A DNA stretch of 64,000 nucleotides from Flaveria trinervia. Taxonomy: Eukaryota; Streptophyta; Magnoliopsida; Asterales; Asteraceae. The DNA is taken from NCBI GenBank assembly GCA_025506515.1, contig CM046457.1, positions 41,054,231 to 41,118,230 on the forward strand. Direction: 5' to 3'. The notes beneath the pieces are model-generated. The model worked only from the letters and a program-made list of their open reading frames with translations, was not told the DNA's origin and searched no databases. This document shows, piece by piece, positions 22,801-34,937 of this stretch (within the stretch, counting starts at the first letter, position 1; each line of letters begins with the position of its first letter). A program made the translations under genes and the position numbers.

Positions 22801-25764
22801 GGGTACTTCAGCATGCCAGAGAAGCATCTGGTATGTGGACAATGGAGGATCTATGCATATGACAGGGAGCAGTTCTCTTCTTCATGACTACTCTCAAGGA
22901 AAGAAGGGATTTGTATCCTTTGGTAATGATGCTAAGGGTTACATCATCGGCAAAGGCTTTGTGTCAAATGGTGAGATAAGATTTGATAATATTAACCATG
23001 TAGAGAATCTCAAGTACAACTTGTTGAGTGTCAGTCAAATATGTGATAAAGGGCATGTTGCACTTTTCACCAATCAAAACTGTCGGATTCTGTCTTCCAA
23101 TGTTTTAAGAATGATTGACAAGATATTGGATGAATATACTCTCCTGAAGGCCAACAGGATTGGAAGAGTATTTGCCTTAGACTTATCAAAGAAAATTGAT
23201 TTAAAAGGCTATCCATGTCTGTTCTCCAAGGCCTCTCCTCATGAATCTAACTATGGCACAGAAGGCTTGGTCATGTGAATCTTAAAAACATGAACCAGCT
23301 TATCCATCATGGTTTAGTGAGAGGTCTGCCATTAAAGGAGTTCAAATGTGATGACAACTATTCTGCTTGTTTAAAAGGAAAGAAACACAAAGTATCATTC
23401 CCTCCAATAGAAGAACCAAAGTCCACTGCCTGCTTGCAATTACTGCATATGGATCTTTTTGGTCCAGTAAGAGTGATGAGCATGGCAAAGAAAAAATATT
23501 GTCTCGTAATTGTGGATGATTATTCCAGATTTGTATGGACCTTCTTCTTACATTCAAAAGATGATGTTGTTCACATCATCATCTACTTTGTGTTGCATGT
23601 GGAAAAGTAGTACTCCCTTCCAGTCAAGTGTGTGAGGAGTGATAATGGCACAGAATTTAGAAACCACACACTTGATGAATTCTACTTATCTAAGGGAATA
23701 AATAGGCAGTATAGCATTCCAAGAACTCCTGAACAAAATGGAGTGGTGGAGAGAAAGAACAGGCCCCTTATTGCAGCCGCAAGGTCAATGTTGGCTGATT
23801 CTGGTTTGCCACTAACCTTTTAGGCTGAAGCTATCAACACAGCTTGCTATGTGCAAAATAGAGTGTTAGTAAATCAGAGGTTGATGAAGACTCCTTATGA
23901 AGTGTTACATCATTTGGCTCCTCTTATTTCCTATTTAGAGCATTTGGGTGTCCTGTTACATTCTTAACACAAAGGATCCATTTCAGAAGTTTGATTCAAA
24001 GGTGGATGCAGGGTACTTTGTTGGGTATTCATCTACTTGCAAGGCATACAAAGTTTTTAATTGCAGAACAAAGATAGTTGAAGAAACCTTGCATTTAAGT
24101 TTAATGAATCTCCAAAGGACAAAATCCCACAAAACCCTGTGGAGTTATTTGATTTGGACATACTGCAATATGTTCTTTGTCAGTCTCCAGCTGTTGTAGA
24201 TTTTGTGAATCTATCATCTCCTGCAACTAGTCATCCATCTGGTGGTACAAATGCAAGTTTTAGTGATCAGCTGCCTGAGTCTACTAAACTTGATGTTCCT
24301 GTAGCTTCAGCTATTCCGTCCACAACAAATGCTGATGAGATCTCTGAATCCTCTACTTCATTTGAATTGCCATCTCATTCTAGGTTTCAAGAGTCTAGAT
24401 CAACATCTGTTGCTGCTGAATCTCCTACAAACACTTGCATAGATCTTATTGAGTACCAAAAACTGAAGAATCACCCCATGTCTCAAATCATTGGTGACAT
24501 CAATGCTGGTGTTTCAACTAGAAGTCAATTGTCCAATTTATGCTTTTATGCTCACTTCATCAGTCAGCAAGAGCCAAAGAACTATCATTTGCATTAAGAG
24601 ACAATGGATGGGTTGGAGCCTCGCAACTTGAGCTTCTTCAGTTTCAAAAGCAGCAAGTGTGGGAACTGGTTCCTCTACCCCAAGGTAAGTGTGCAATAGG
24701 TACTAAATAGGTGTTTAGGAATAAAACTGATGAAAAAGGTCAAATTGTCAAGAACAAGGCCAGACTGATTGTACAGGGGTTTTCACAAGAAGAAGGTATT
24801 GATTATGATGAAACCTTTGCCCCTGTAGCCAGACTGGAGGCAATCAGATTGTTCTTAGCTTATGCTGCTTTCCATAATCTTAAAGTTATTCAAATGGATG
24901 TCAAAAGTGCATTCTTATATGGTAAAATAAAAGAAGAAGTTGATGTGTGTCAACCACCAGGTTTTGAAGATCATAAACATCCAGATTGGGTGTATAAGCT
25001 TGATAAGGCTCTTTATGGGTTGAAACAAGCTCCCAGAGCCTGGTATGAAACACTGTCTAACTTTCTTCTTCAAAATAATTTCACTAGAGGATCCATAGAT
25101 AAAACTTTGTTCATTAAGAAAGTAGGCATGCATAAGCTCCTTGGTCAAATTTGTGTAGATGATATTATTTTTGCATCCTCTGATCCACAGTTGTGTGATG
25201 CCTTTACTAAGTTGATGCACCAAAAGTTTGAAATGAGTGCCATGGGAGAATTACAATTCTTTCTGGGTTTGCAAATCAAACAAATGGCTGATGGAACCTT
25301 CATTCATCAGTCAAAATATACAAAGGATCTGTTGAAAAAGTTTGATTTATAAAATTGTAAGCCCTGTTCTACTCCCATGTGCAACACCACACAATTGGAT
25401 GCCGATTAGAAAGGTAAAGCAGTTGATGAAACTCTTTACAGATGTATGATTGGTTCCTTGATGTACCTTACAGCTTCTAGACCACACATTATGTTTGCAA
25501 CTTGTGTCTGTGCTAGATTTCAGGCAGCACCTAAAGTATCCCATATGATTGCAGTCAAAAAGATCTTTAGATACTTGCAAGGAACTCAATCTCTAGGACT
25601 TTGGTATTCCACTGGGCACTCTTGCAAATTAGTTTCTTTATCTGATAGTGACTATGAAGGGTGTAAATTAACCAGAAAATCAACCTCTGGTGGATGCCAA
25701 TTTCTAGGCAATTGTTTAGTTTCTTGGCAGAGTAAGAAACAAACTTCAGTTGCTACATCCACTG
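22801..25764 (+). pseudogene. pol: Copia B pol, truncated in RNase H
   Basis: Protease site changed from DSG to DNG (22838-22846). Zinc region of integrase is frameshifted near 23255. Integrase Asp (23452), Asp (23641) and Glu (23749) codons all remain. TAG replaces the Trp of LPLTFW at about 23821. RT runs open for 213 codons (24711-25352), but the YVDD box is CVDD (25152-25163). RNase H starts normally, then ends at ATST (about 25764) where the AEAEYIAAAS block and everything after it are missing, joined straight to spacer DNA. Confidence 0.87.
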
Positions 25765-25878
25765 GGAAAACAACTAAAAGTTTTGGTGTTAGTCATCAGT
25801 TGTTATAAAACGACTGAAGACATGGTTTTAACTTTCAAACTTTTCATAAGTCGTTTTCCGAACGTTCATCTTCCATTA
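25765..25878 (+). promoter_or_regulatory. Copia B residual spacer, partly inverted, no TATA box
   Basis: The last 40 bases before the ORF3 ATG match copy C's leader. The preceding segment (about 25765-25838) reads in the opposite direction compared with C. The CCTATAAATACC box kept by A, C, D and F is absent, so ORF3 of this copy has probably lost its promoter. Confidence 0.55.
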
Positions 25879-28800
25879 ATGGCGACCATGCAAATAAAAC
25901 CACGACACAACTGTGTTGCCTACCTCACGAAATCGGCCTTTTGACTAAGTTTGATGCTGCCATTGATCTGATGGTTGATTCCCCGTATCAAACTTCTTTT
26001 CTTCTTAATCCAACCATCTATCCTGATACCCTTCACCAATTCTGGACAAATGGCACTGTCCATACCGGTGAGAATGATGATGCAATCACTCTCCAGTCGT
26101 TTGTAAACCAGAAGAAGGTGGTTATCACTCCTGCTATCATTTGCCAAACCCTAGATCTGAATGATGCCACCTTTGTCACCGAATACCCGAAGGGCACCAC
26201 TGATCTATCATTCATCAACCATGGGTATGAGGGTGACCTAAGTGCTACCACCATTCTAAAGAAGCACTTCCATGATGCTGAATGCCTAATATTCATATGA
26301 TCAATGTTTGCCTTGCCGCTAAATCCTCTTCATAGGATCAAATGTCATCTAGGTGGCAGCAGACATTGTATTCTATCCTTGAACGCAAAAGCTTAAATTT
26401 TTCTGAAATTATATTTTTGGAATTAAAAGATCTGGCAATTAAACCTGTGGCTAACAGATGGATATTATATCCAAGGTTTCTTATGGCGATATCATCAATC
26501 AATTAAAATCTGATGGCGTTGTTGGCCTTGGAGTCCCTGCTATGGCAGTTTTGCTGAGTATAGTCCCAGGCACAACTCTGACCCATAACTCAAAGAGGCT
26601 GCCAAACTGCTAAAACCCAAGCAGAGGAAACCCGCAGCCTTATCCTCCAGATCCAAAGTCCCCTCCAAACCACAATCCAAACAAACCAAAAAGCTACTGA
26701 GGGAGTTGAGTCCCCTGATGATGCATGTGCAACACAGACAGGGTGAAACTACTGGGAGTAATCCCCCTGTAGTTTCCAATAATCTACCAGCTAAAACCGC
26801 TCAGGTATCCCCTCAACAGGATCCTGATGTAACCAAAAATGGGGAAACCACATTACTGGAATCTCTCTCACTTGAGAAGATTGCCATTGAAGAGCACCAT
26901 TCACCCTAGGTGCAATCTTATTCACCTTATCTCCCACTAAAGCCACCCCTACAAGCCCAACTATGGTTATTGCACGAGTGCTGACTCAACTACATTCCTC
27001 TAACCCTCCCCAGAAACCTATTACCACTGGAAAACCTCAACAGTTGAGGGAGAGGATTATAATGTGGCTGATAACCCACAGCACAGGATTACAGAGTTCA
27101 ATCTCCCTGTGTAAGGAGGAGATTCGAACATCTGGTGAGGCTGCCTCTTCTCCTTTCAGCACATGAACAGGATGAAGGTGGTATCATCTCTAAGACCTTA
27201 CGAGAGGCAACTGCCAATGAAGGACATAATCCTGAGGCAGGAAGTCCCTAGTTCCAAGAAATAGGGCCACATGTGAATACTGATCTACACTCAGCACATG
27301 TTCATCCTGATTTAATCAGGAGGTCAGATGATTTAGCAAAGACTGATGATGACATGGGCTTTTTCTTTGATGTTCTAGCCCACAACACCATTCTTGCGGC
27401 TGAGGTATGCAGACTACAAGAACTGCTTGCCAAATTGTCACAAGAATCAAGTCCATCTGCCCAAATTCACCCACAGATGGCAGCTTCTTCTGAAGCTCTC
27501 CCAAACACTAAGCCACTTCCAACAACTATGCCACCAGCCTTTGATTCAGGCACCATTTCTCAGGGACAGAACCCCTCTAAGCAAATGGTTGTTGCCTTTC
27601 AATCCTCCTTACCTCTCATCACTTCCATCATCACTAACATTATGCATCAATCCATTGATGAGAGGTTTTCCTCAAATCTTCAAACTTAGTTGATGTTTTG
27701 TTTCTAGGAGACATTCTGACATTTAAACCCCTGAACCCAATGCAACCAAAAAGGGGGAGTCTAAGTCAGTGAAAGCAGACAAAGAAAGAGAGTTAAGAGG
27801 AGAAGAAAAAGAGAAGAAAGAAAAGAAATGATCACATACAAGAGAAAGAAGAGTGCTGAATACTGAAGATGAGAAAAAGTTAGAAGAACTGATCAAACAA
27901 GCTGATGAGCAACATAGCAGATCTATGGATAATATCATTGATCAACTCTTCAGATAAGGTTTTACACAGCCAAACTTGACTCTGAAATCAGAAGGCTAGA
28001 GATTCAAGAGATTGAGCAAAGATGGGCAAGTTGTAGTGAGAAAGAAAAGGAAAGGTTGGAAGCTATGACAAGATTCATATCAAAGCATTTGGGAAGATCA
28101 ATCATTGAAGTGAAGTCATGGTCCAGAGACAGTATTTTGGAGATAACCACCAGCATCTGTTCTTCTGAAGTATTCAACAAAGGATTGATCATAGATGCTC
28201 TTGATGAAGCTGGTGCTGGGAAAAGATTTCATATGGCAAAGTTATCCAAAGCCTCACTCACAACTAAGATACTAGAACAACCTGTACAATCTCCCACACC
28301 AAAAAAACCAACTTCACAACCCTCAAAACCAACTCCTTTACCCAAGAAACCTACTCAAACCACTACCAATGATGCACCCAAGAGGAAGATAAGGGTTGAG
28401 GATGGAAGAAGAAGAAGAAAATGATGAGATGATAGTCAGCCAATCTCTACTGTTCTTAAAATAAAGATGCCTGAGCCCAGGAGTCAACCAACAACAATCA
28501 CACCTGACATCCAAAGGCAAATGGTAAAAGTCAAACTTGAAGAAGAAGAATAGCACAAACAACATGATGAGCAGCTGTTAAGGATGGTTGATAAAGAATT
28601 TCCTAAGTCTTCATCCATACAAGCTATGAAGAAACATGCTCAGAGGTTGTATGCTCTCAAATTCACATTTCAATATTAGAAAGAGAGAGTGAGAATTTGG
28701 CCTAACCCCAGAGTAAGTGACAAAATTCATAAAAAAATATTCCAAGTCGATACAATGGCCAAGTAAAGAAGATTGTAGATGTTGTGATAATGCTGGCCAT

Positions 28801-29158
28801 TGTAGTGTTCACCCTATGAAATCTTTGATGACTTCAAGAGAGCTTACAAGTCTAAGATGACTCCACAAACTTTACTAGAAAAAAAATGGTGAAGAAGGGG
28901 TTGATCTACAAGAAGCTTGAAGAAATAAGAAGAAATGAGCTCCAGTTGTTACTTGAAGGTACTCATCCTGATGAGTTTTGCACACAGAGAAATAACTACT
29001 ATGGAACTCAAGAATGGAAAGAATGTTAAGTACTTATCAGAGTACTATGGGCCTGAGTTCTTCTTTGAAAGTGAAGCTGAAGACTCACAATGGAAGAACA
29101 AGTTGTATTCCTTGAGGCCTATGTTAGAGAGTCTTACAGACTCATCATTAGGAAGTAG
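25879..29158 (+). pseudogene. Copia B ORF3, decayed
   Basis: ATG at 25879 (MATMQIKPRHNCVAYL); TAG at 29156-29158. A one-base loss near 25941 shifts the frame, which then reads 119 codons of the N-terminal block, including NPTIYPDTLHQFW and GYEGDLSATTILKKHFHDAE. The block near 27273-27689 (HVHPDLIRRSDD, HQSIDERFSSNL) and the conserved middle (28056-28424, with RFISKHLGRS) are open. The C-terminal 220 residues are heavily interrupted. Overall length equals copy A. Confidence 0.8.
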
Positions 29159-29358
29159 GTCTCATGGATGGGGTACAGCTCTGTGTCCAATTCCCCAAGA
29201 AAGAGTTCCCATTCATCCTTAGTCAATCAAACTTTCTGAAACCTCTTCCCTGGCCTGAGCTTAATTTAGAGATTTCTGAGCTGATCCAGAAAATGTTTCT
29301 GCCAATAAATGGGACTTCATAATCTTAAAGGTTTTGGCTGCATTGGTTCAGGGAGTTT
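29159..29358 (+). other. Copia B 3' untranslated region and polypurine tract
   Basis: About 200 bp conserved with C, D and E. Ends GGTTCAGGGAGTTT, a short polypurine tract (29345-29358) right before the LTR. Confidence 0.7.
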
Positions 29359-29969
29359 TGTTGGACCAAAAGAACCAATGAGCCAGATCAGAAAAACCTT
29401 TAAGTCCCATAGACATCAAAACAACTGAAGTGGTCTACAACAGCTGAAGACAACAGCTGAAGACAAAGTCGGAAGACCAAGTTCTCAAAAGTTGTCACAA
29501 CAGCTGAAGTAGTTCTCTTATGTAGTTGTGATGGTTTACTTTTCAGTAGTTTGTAATCAGTAGTTTTATATTATGTAAAACATCTAAAGTTCTTACACTT
29601 CAGATGTTATAACTTCAGTAGTTGTAATGTTAGCTTATACTTAGCTTTTTGTAAAGGTGTCCTCAGTTGTTGTGGACATCTTCAGTAGTTTATTTTACTT
29701 TCAGTTGTTTGTATAAATCAGTTAGTTGTCACTATCAAGTGACATCAGCTGACGTCACATTCATTTATAAAAGGAATTTTGACCTATATTCTTGTAACCG
29801 AAGCGTGTGCGTGAATGAAAACATTCTCTTTGCAGAAAACTTTCTCTCTCTATAACCGTCACTGTTTGATTGAATATTCATATTATTCTTCCTTAAATTT
29901 CGTCTAATTCTTGTTCTATTCTGCTACAAATCTTAATCTAGTTGATCAAACTATTTTTCGATCCTTTCA
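29359..29969 (+). repeat. Copia B 3' LTR
   Basis: 611 bp. Pairs with 19004-19701; the two differ by scattered substitutions and by about 90 bp of array length. Promoter copy at 29750-29774: TGACGTCA (29750-29757), then TTTATAAAAGG. Confidence 0.93.
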
Positions 29970-29974
29970 CACCT
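29970..29974. other. Target-site duplication of Copia B, right
   Basis: CACCT, identical to 18999-19003; it marks the exact resumption of G1 gag. Confidence 0.92.
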
Positions 29975-30898
29975 CCACCCTTCCAATTACCTTCAGTCAC
30001 CACCACCACAGTCCTCTCATCATACAATCTCCCTGCTAGATCCACCGCTGACCTAAACGTGCTTGGTCGGCGACGATCATGTGCCTGCGAATATCTACTG
30101 GCAAACCCAGAATATACTTTTGATCTTCAGAGATAGAGGTGTCACTTGATCTGGAACCAGACGTGCCATTTCATTGAACTTTGTGGTGTACTATTGGTGT
30201 GTCATAGTTCCCGCCTCCAGTTGCAGAAACTCCCTCTCAACCATGTCCATTTCCCGGTGAGGACAAAACTCCTCGATCACTAACTTCTTCAACTCGGACC
30301 ATCTCATCCTCCCGATCACCCGACTACCCTCGGCTTGGACTATATTGTCCCACCAGCATAGAGCCGAGTCTACAAATGAATAGGTAGCGAACTTAACCTT
30401 CTGGTCTTCTCGACACTCGCTGATATCAAGTACCGCCTCCATTTCCTCATTCACCGGTGAGTAGAAGCAGCAGTTTTGTTTCCATTGAAAGTAGGGGGCT
30501 TGCATCTCATGAATACCCCGTAGTTACAGCCTCGTACTGCCTCCCGCACAGGCTCCGCTTCTTCTTCTTCTTTCTCATCATCAGACGGAACCGTCTCAGT
30601 CTCAGGCTGTCTTCTTTCCCCTGTAGGTCCACTCCTTTCCCTTCTCTCCCTCTCTAACTGCCTTGATAACTTCGGTCACCACATACGGTAAAATCATCTG
30701 CATGACCTAATGAACTTCCTTCACCACCGCATCCTTTACTGAGGCTCTCAGATTGGCGCTCTCGTCGCCACCCTTCGAATGAGGAGCCTCTAGTTCTTCA
30801 TGAACCACTTTCTCGACTCTGGGTCTCCCTCTCTTGGGTCGCGGTTCAGCACCGTGACCTTCGCCAAGAGAGGCCATCGAAGATCTACCACGAGCCAT
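29975..30898 (-). pseudogene. gag: G1 gag N-terminal and central part
   Basis: The ATG at 30898 opens MARGRSSMASLGEGHG, a basic N-terminus with PRPKRGRPR. The capsid-like part (30191-30505) holds KVKFATYSFVDSALCWWDN and REFLQLEAGTMT, typical of the Ty3/Gypsy retrotransposon gag domain. Frames are broken near 30700 and 30510. It continues at 18998 on the other side of Copia B. Confidence 0.83.
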
Positions 30899-31244
30899 CT
30901 ACTAACACACTGAAAGATTCAAACACCAACATGGTCATTCAAGGGAACAACTCAGTTTATGTCCAGTATAGTAAGTCCCTATTTACAGTGGCCAGTTGTG
31001 ATTAGCCACTTACTTTACTCTTCATACCCCAAGCATTACCTGTCCTCACCACATCAGTATTTAAATCAACATACAACACATAACCACATACCATGCGCAC
31101 ATAAACCGGTTAACATTACGAAAATACCTGATGGCACGCAGCTACTCAGATTGGCATCCATTCCCTTCGTCCCATTCTCTGTTTAGTTAAGGTTTATTTT
31201 GAAAATTTACCCATTTCACTTAAACTTTGGCTTTGATACATACT
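30899..31244 (-). other. G1 leader with primer-binding site
   Basis: TGTATCAAAGCC (31229-31240, minus strand) resembles the tRNA-iMet complement with two mismatches, four bases from the LTR. No gene in the rest. Confidence 0.65.
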
Positions 31245-31721
31245 TGTAAGGCCCCGTTCCCAGGACGCTTACAGCTGGTGATTCATCGCACATAAAGCGT
31301 ATACTTTGCATTTATTCATCAAAACATTGCAGCGAAAACATTAAACAAATGCATTTCATTTCATCAAAAAACTTTTGCAAAATAATGCATCGTTTGTCGG
31401 TTACAAAATTACATTGTTGAATAACATCACAAAAGCCTTAAATAAAAGGATGCCATCCAAAAGAGCTTAGTAGCCGCCTTGTGCCATCCTCAACAACGTT
31501 TACCTGCCAACTGAAAACGTATAAAAGTCAGCATTGTTAAGTGAGTTCTAGTTTTATAATAAAACATACATAAAATCGTTATTTATTCTTTTCAGAGTCC
31601 ATACTATACGTTTCATTCATTCGTGATCATACATCATACGTACATACAGATTTTATCATTATTATCTCCCATTACGCTCATTAACCATCGTTCATTCGTT
31701 ACACCTTGTGACATGTACATT

Positions 31722-31964
31722 ACCCCGAACTTTATGCACGAAGCTGGTTACTAGGCTTGAAGTCTTTCATAGACCCCGAACATTATGCACGAAACTGACT
31801 CCAGTACTTAGGGTAGGTACATTCACCATTCATCTTTTCTTTTCATTCCGGATCAGTGCCATATGCTATACCAAGAACATTGTGCACGAAGCTGGTTACT
31901 AGGGCTGAGGTCTTCATAGACCCCGAACATTGTGCACGAAGCTGATTCCAGTACCTGGGGCAAG
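31722..31964. repeat. GCACGAAGC duplicated block, right LTR
   Basis: Counterpart of 13524-13770 with the same four GCACGAARC units in two pairs, so the duplication predates the insertion of G1. Confidence 0.7.
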
Positions 31965-32461
31965 CGGCAAGGATCCCATACATATGGTCAATCACAAGGA
32001 TTGGACCCCAGTGTACATCCTTCTAGGGTAGCTAACCCGCACACAGTTGAACTAACACCCTTCATTGGTGTGGTCCTCCATACATTTGCTTGCAAGACTT
32101 CTTACAATCATTCATTCGTTAATGCATGCATTCATTCATCATGTTCCCCTTTCATTATCTTTCACTTTACGTTACATAATACTTTCGGTTCATTCATTAA
32201 CATAACACGTAAAGCCATGGAAAGATAAACATTCATCATCATAAGGAACATCATAACATACATTCATACATCATCACACAGGGCATCATACATACATAAC
32301 ATACATCATGCATAGTCATGCAACATTATCATCAACATCATCCATAACATGCCTCATACTATCTATGACCCCAAAAGTCAACTTTATAGTCCCCCGAGAA
32401 TTTCCCAAGTCAAAGCCTACTTTACACATTTTCCCCAAAAATAATAAAAATATTCTAAGTC

Positions 32462-32880
32462 CTAGGTGCATGGGCACTATGCAGGCGCATGGACACTATT
32501 CAGGCGCATGGGGAACACTTAGGCACATGGGCCACTCTCGGGCGCATGAGCACTATGCAGGCGTATAGGGAACACTTAGTCAATCCAGCCCAATTTCTGG
32601 GCACATGTGTACTATTCAGACGCATGAACACTTAGGCGCATGGGCCACTTGGGCGCATGGGCACTATTGGGGTGCATGGGCACTATTGGGGCGCATGGCC
32701 CTACACTTAGTCATCTGACTAACATTTCTAGGCGCATGGGCCATTGTTAGGCGCATGGGCTGTAGTTAAACATTTCTAAGGTAATCTTAGGCGCATGGGC
32801 TACTGTTTAGCCGCATGACTTACACTTAATTCTTTCTAAGGAAATTTCAGGCGTACGAGCCTAACTCAGACGCATGAGCA
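32462..32880. repeat. GGCGCATGGGC array, right LTR
   Basis: Counterpart of 14275-14675. One unit (GCATGGGCACTATTGGGG, near 32655-32695) is duplicated only in this LTR, showing that the array still changed after insertion. Confidence 0.78.
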
Positions 32881-33437
32881 TTCTGTAAAACATGATTCTA
32901 GGAAGTTTTCAACCTCAATCCTCAAACTCATCTGTTCTAAGCATAATGTGGCTATTCAAAATATGAGTAGCCTATAAACCATCAAAAACCAACATCCAAC
33001 ATACAAAATACATACGGGTATTCACACATAAACTTGTAAAATCATTTTAATACGTTTCCAGCCCCAAAGATAGTTTAAAACATGTAAAAATCGGGGTCTA
33101 GAACTCACCTGGTGCAACTTGGGTGTTCTTCCTTTTAACCCGCTTGCAAAGAGTTCAAAACACCTAAAAACAACACCAAAAACACACATACCCGAGCACA
33201 AACATAACCCATAAGCACATAAACACATGACCAGGATAAAACCAATTATAAAAACATAAAAACCTTGAATTCTTACCTTGAATTCACTTTTCTTCTTCCT
33301 CTTCTTTACACCACTTTACACCAACTTTTGAATGTTTTTTTCCTTTTTGGACACTTTTAGTCCCTCCACTTGGACTTTATTGCGTTTCTTGCTTTTATTC
33401 TTTTTATCTTGTCTTTTAAAAATAACCGGGTGTTACA

Positions 33438-34326
33438 AGTCCACCCCCTTATATAGGTTTCATCCCTGAAACCTGTTATTCCTCAAACAGACGAGGAAAA
33501 TGCTGCCTCATCTCCTCCTTAGTTTCCCACGTAGATTCGGATCCCTTCATGTGCTTCCACTGTACATGCACAAGTGGAACCACTTTATTTCTCAGCCTCT
33601 TCCCTTTACGATCGATGATTGCCACTGGTTGCTCCACATAACTGAGCATTTCATCAACTTCAATGTCCTCCAGTGGAACAATCATGTCTTCATCAGCTAT
33701 ACACTTTCTCAAATGAGATACATGGAATGTCGGGTGAATTCCACTTAACTCATCTAGCAACTCCAATCTATAGGCCACCTCCCCCACCCGAGCAATGATT
33801 CGGTAAGGGCCTATATACCTTGGGCTCAACTTGCCCCGCTTCCTCAATCGGATAATACCCTTCCAAGGTGAGACCTTCAACATAACCCGGTCACCCACCA
33901 GGAACTCAATTGGTCTACGTCGTTTATTGGCATACGACTTTTGTCTCTCTTTGGCTGCCTTGATGAAGGCTTTAATCTTATCAAGCTTCCCAGTCGTAGC
34001 CTCGATTACCTTGATGCTTCCCAATTCCTTTTGACCAATATCATCCCAACATACGGGTGTTCTGCATCTCCTACCATATAGCATCTCGTATGGTGGCATA
34101 CCAATGCTGGCATGATAACTATTGTTGTATGAAAATTCAGCTAACGGTAAATGGGCATCCCAACTTCCCCCAAAAGCAATCACACATGCCCGAAGCATGT
34201 CTTGCAATGTCTGAATGGTCCTTTTCGACTGACCATCAGTTTGGGGATGATAAGCCGTGCTAATATGTAACCTCGTCCCTATGGCATCGTGGAATTTCTT
34301 CCAGAATTTAGATGTAAACGGGTGTT
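33438..34326 (-). pseudogene. G2: integrase C-terminal half and chromodomain fragment
   Basis: A 243-codon frame (33476-34207) runs unbroken from the integrase helix region MQDMLRACVIAFGGSWD through GDRVMLKVSPWKG and YIGPYRIIARVGEVAY to a chromodomain with VHVQWKHMKGSESTWE. Upstream to 34326 it still reads ISTAYHPQTDGQSKRT, where the catalytic Glu of GQSERT is Lys. The element stops abruptly at 34326 and is followed by segment X. It is better preserved than the same region of G1. Confidence 0.85.
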
Positions 34327-34338
34327 AATTCAAACGAA

Positions 34339-34937
34339 CAATTTAATTCAACCCCAACGAACATCTATCTATCTTTATTCGATTGTTACTTCCAATTTCA
34401 CCTAGAAAACACAAATCCAACACCAACGAGCAACATACGACTCGCGACCTGCAACTCAACGGGGATCCATGTTCGGAACTCTATTAAACCGAATTGATGG
34501 AGGGCTTTCGCTTACCATCGTCCTAGGATTCTACCTGCAAAATTAATTTGATTATCAACAACAGTTGTATCTAGAATCGACTTCAACGTGGTCACGGCCG
34601 GTTCTTCATCTTGTAACTCTGTCTTGCTCAGCATTATGGTAATTAAACACGGATACTCACTCGGTTTCTTATGGGCAATGAAAGCCCCAAGATCATTTCC
34701 ATTAACAACATCAATCTAAGGTTCAATTTGCATTCAATTTGAATCTAGGGTTTATGTTGAATTTGGGGATTTCAGTAATTAACATTTTTAAACATTGTAA
34801 TTGAACTTTTAATCAATATGGGCTTCTGCCCAACTGGTTACAACATCATGCAACTACACAAGGGACCCGGGTTCGACCCCGTGGACCCTCATTCTTTTTA
34901 AATATTTGATTTTTTAAGTTTCTTTTAAGTGCATAAG
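34339..34937. repeat. Duplicated segment X, right copy
   Basis: Matches 12442-13043. The left edge is preceded by a small duplication of TTAATTCAA...ACGAACA. It ends in GCATAAG and runs straight into 34938, so this copy carries the uninterrupted version of G1's target site. Confidence 0.75.
34819..34890 (+). repeat. tRNA-derived SINE-like module (right copy)
   Basis: A box TGCCCAACTGG (34827-34837), B box GGTTCGACCCC (34870-34880). Both boxes are conserved with the left copy while bases between them vary. Confidence 0.45.

Larger units (their letters stand above)
19004..29969 (+). mobile_element. Copia B: complete Sirevirus-type element inside G1 gag
   Basis: Both LTRs, primer site, gag, pol, ORF3, polypurine tract and matching 5-bp target duplication are present. 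Length is 10,966 bp. Coding regions carry many stops. RNase H lacks its C-terminal half, and the pol-ORF3 spacer is reduced to about 110 bp with a piece inverted. LTRs end in CCTTTCA, as in copy C, while D and E end in CCTAACA. Confidence 0.95.
13044..33437 (-). mobile_element. Gypsy G1: chromovirus-type LTR retrotransposon split by Copia B
   Basis: On the minus strand: 5' LTR (33437-31245), primer site (31229-31240), gag from 30898, then Copia B inserted in gag, then the gag knuckles, protease, RT, RNase H, integrase and chromodomain to 15328, polypurine tract, and 3' LTR (15288-13044). The chromodomain after integrase marks a chromovirus, probably Tekay/Del-like. Without Copia B the element is about 9.4 kb. 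Its right LTR is also joined to the internal sequence of a second copy (G2), so no right-hand target duplication is seen. Confidence 0.88.
31245..33437 (-). repeat. G1 5' LTR, shared with G2
   Basis: 2,193 bp, same ends as 13044-15288. A primer site lies on its left side (G1) and a polypurine tract plus integrase end on its right side (G2), so this single LTR is the 5' LTR of G1 and the 3' LTR of G2. Confidence 0.88.
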
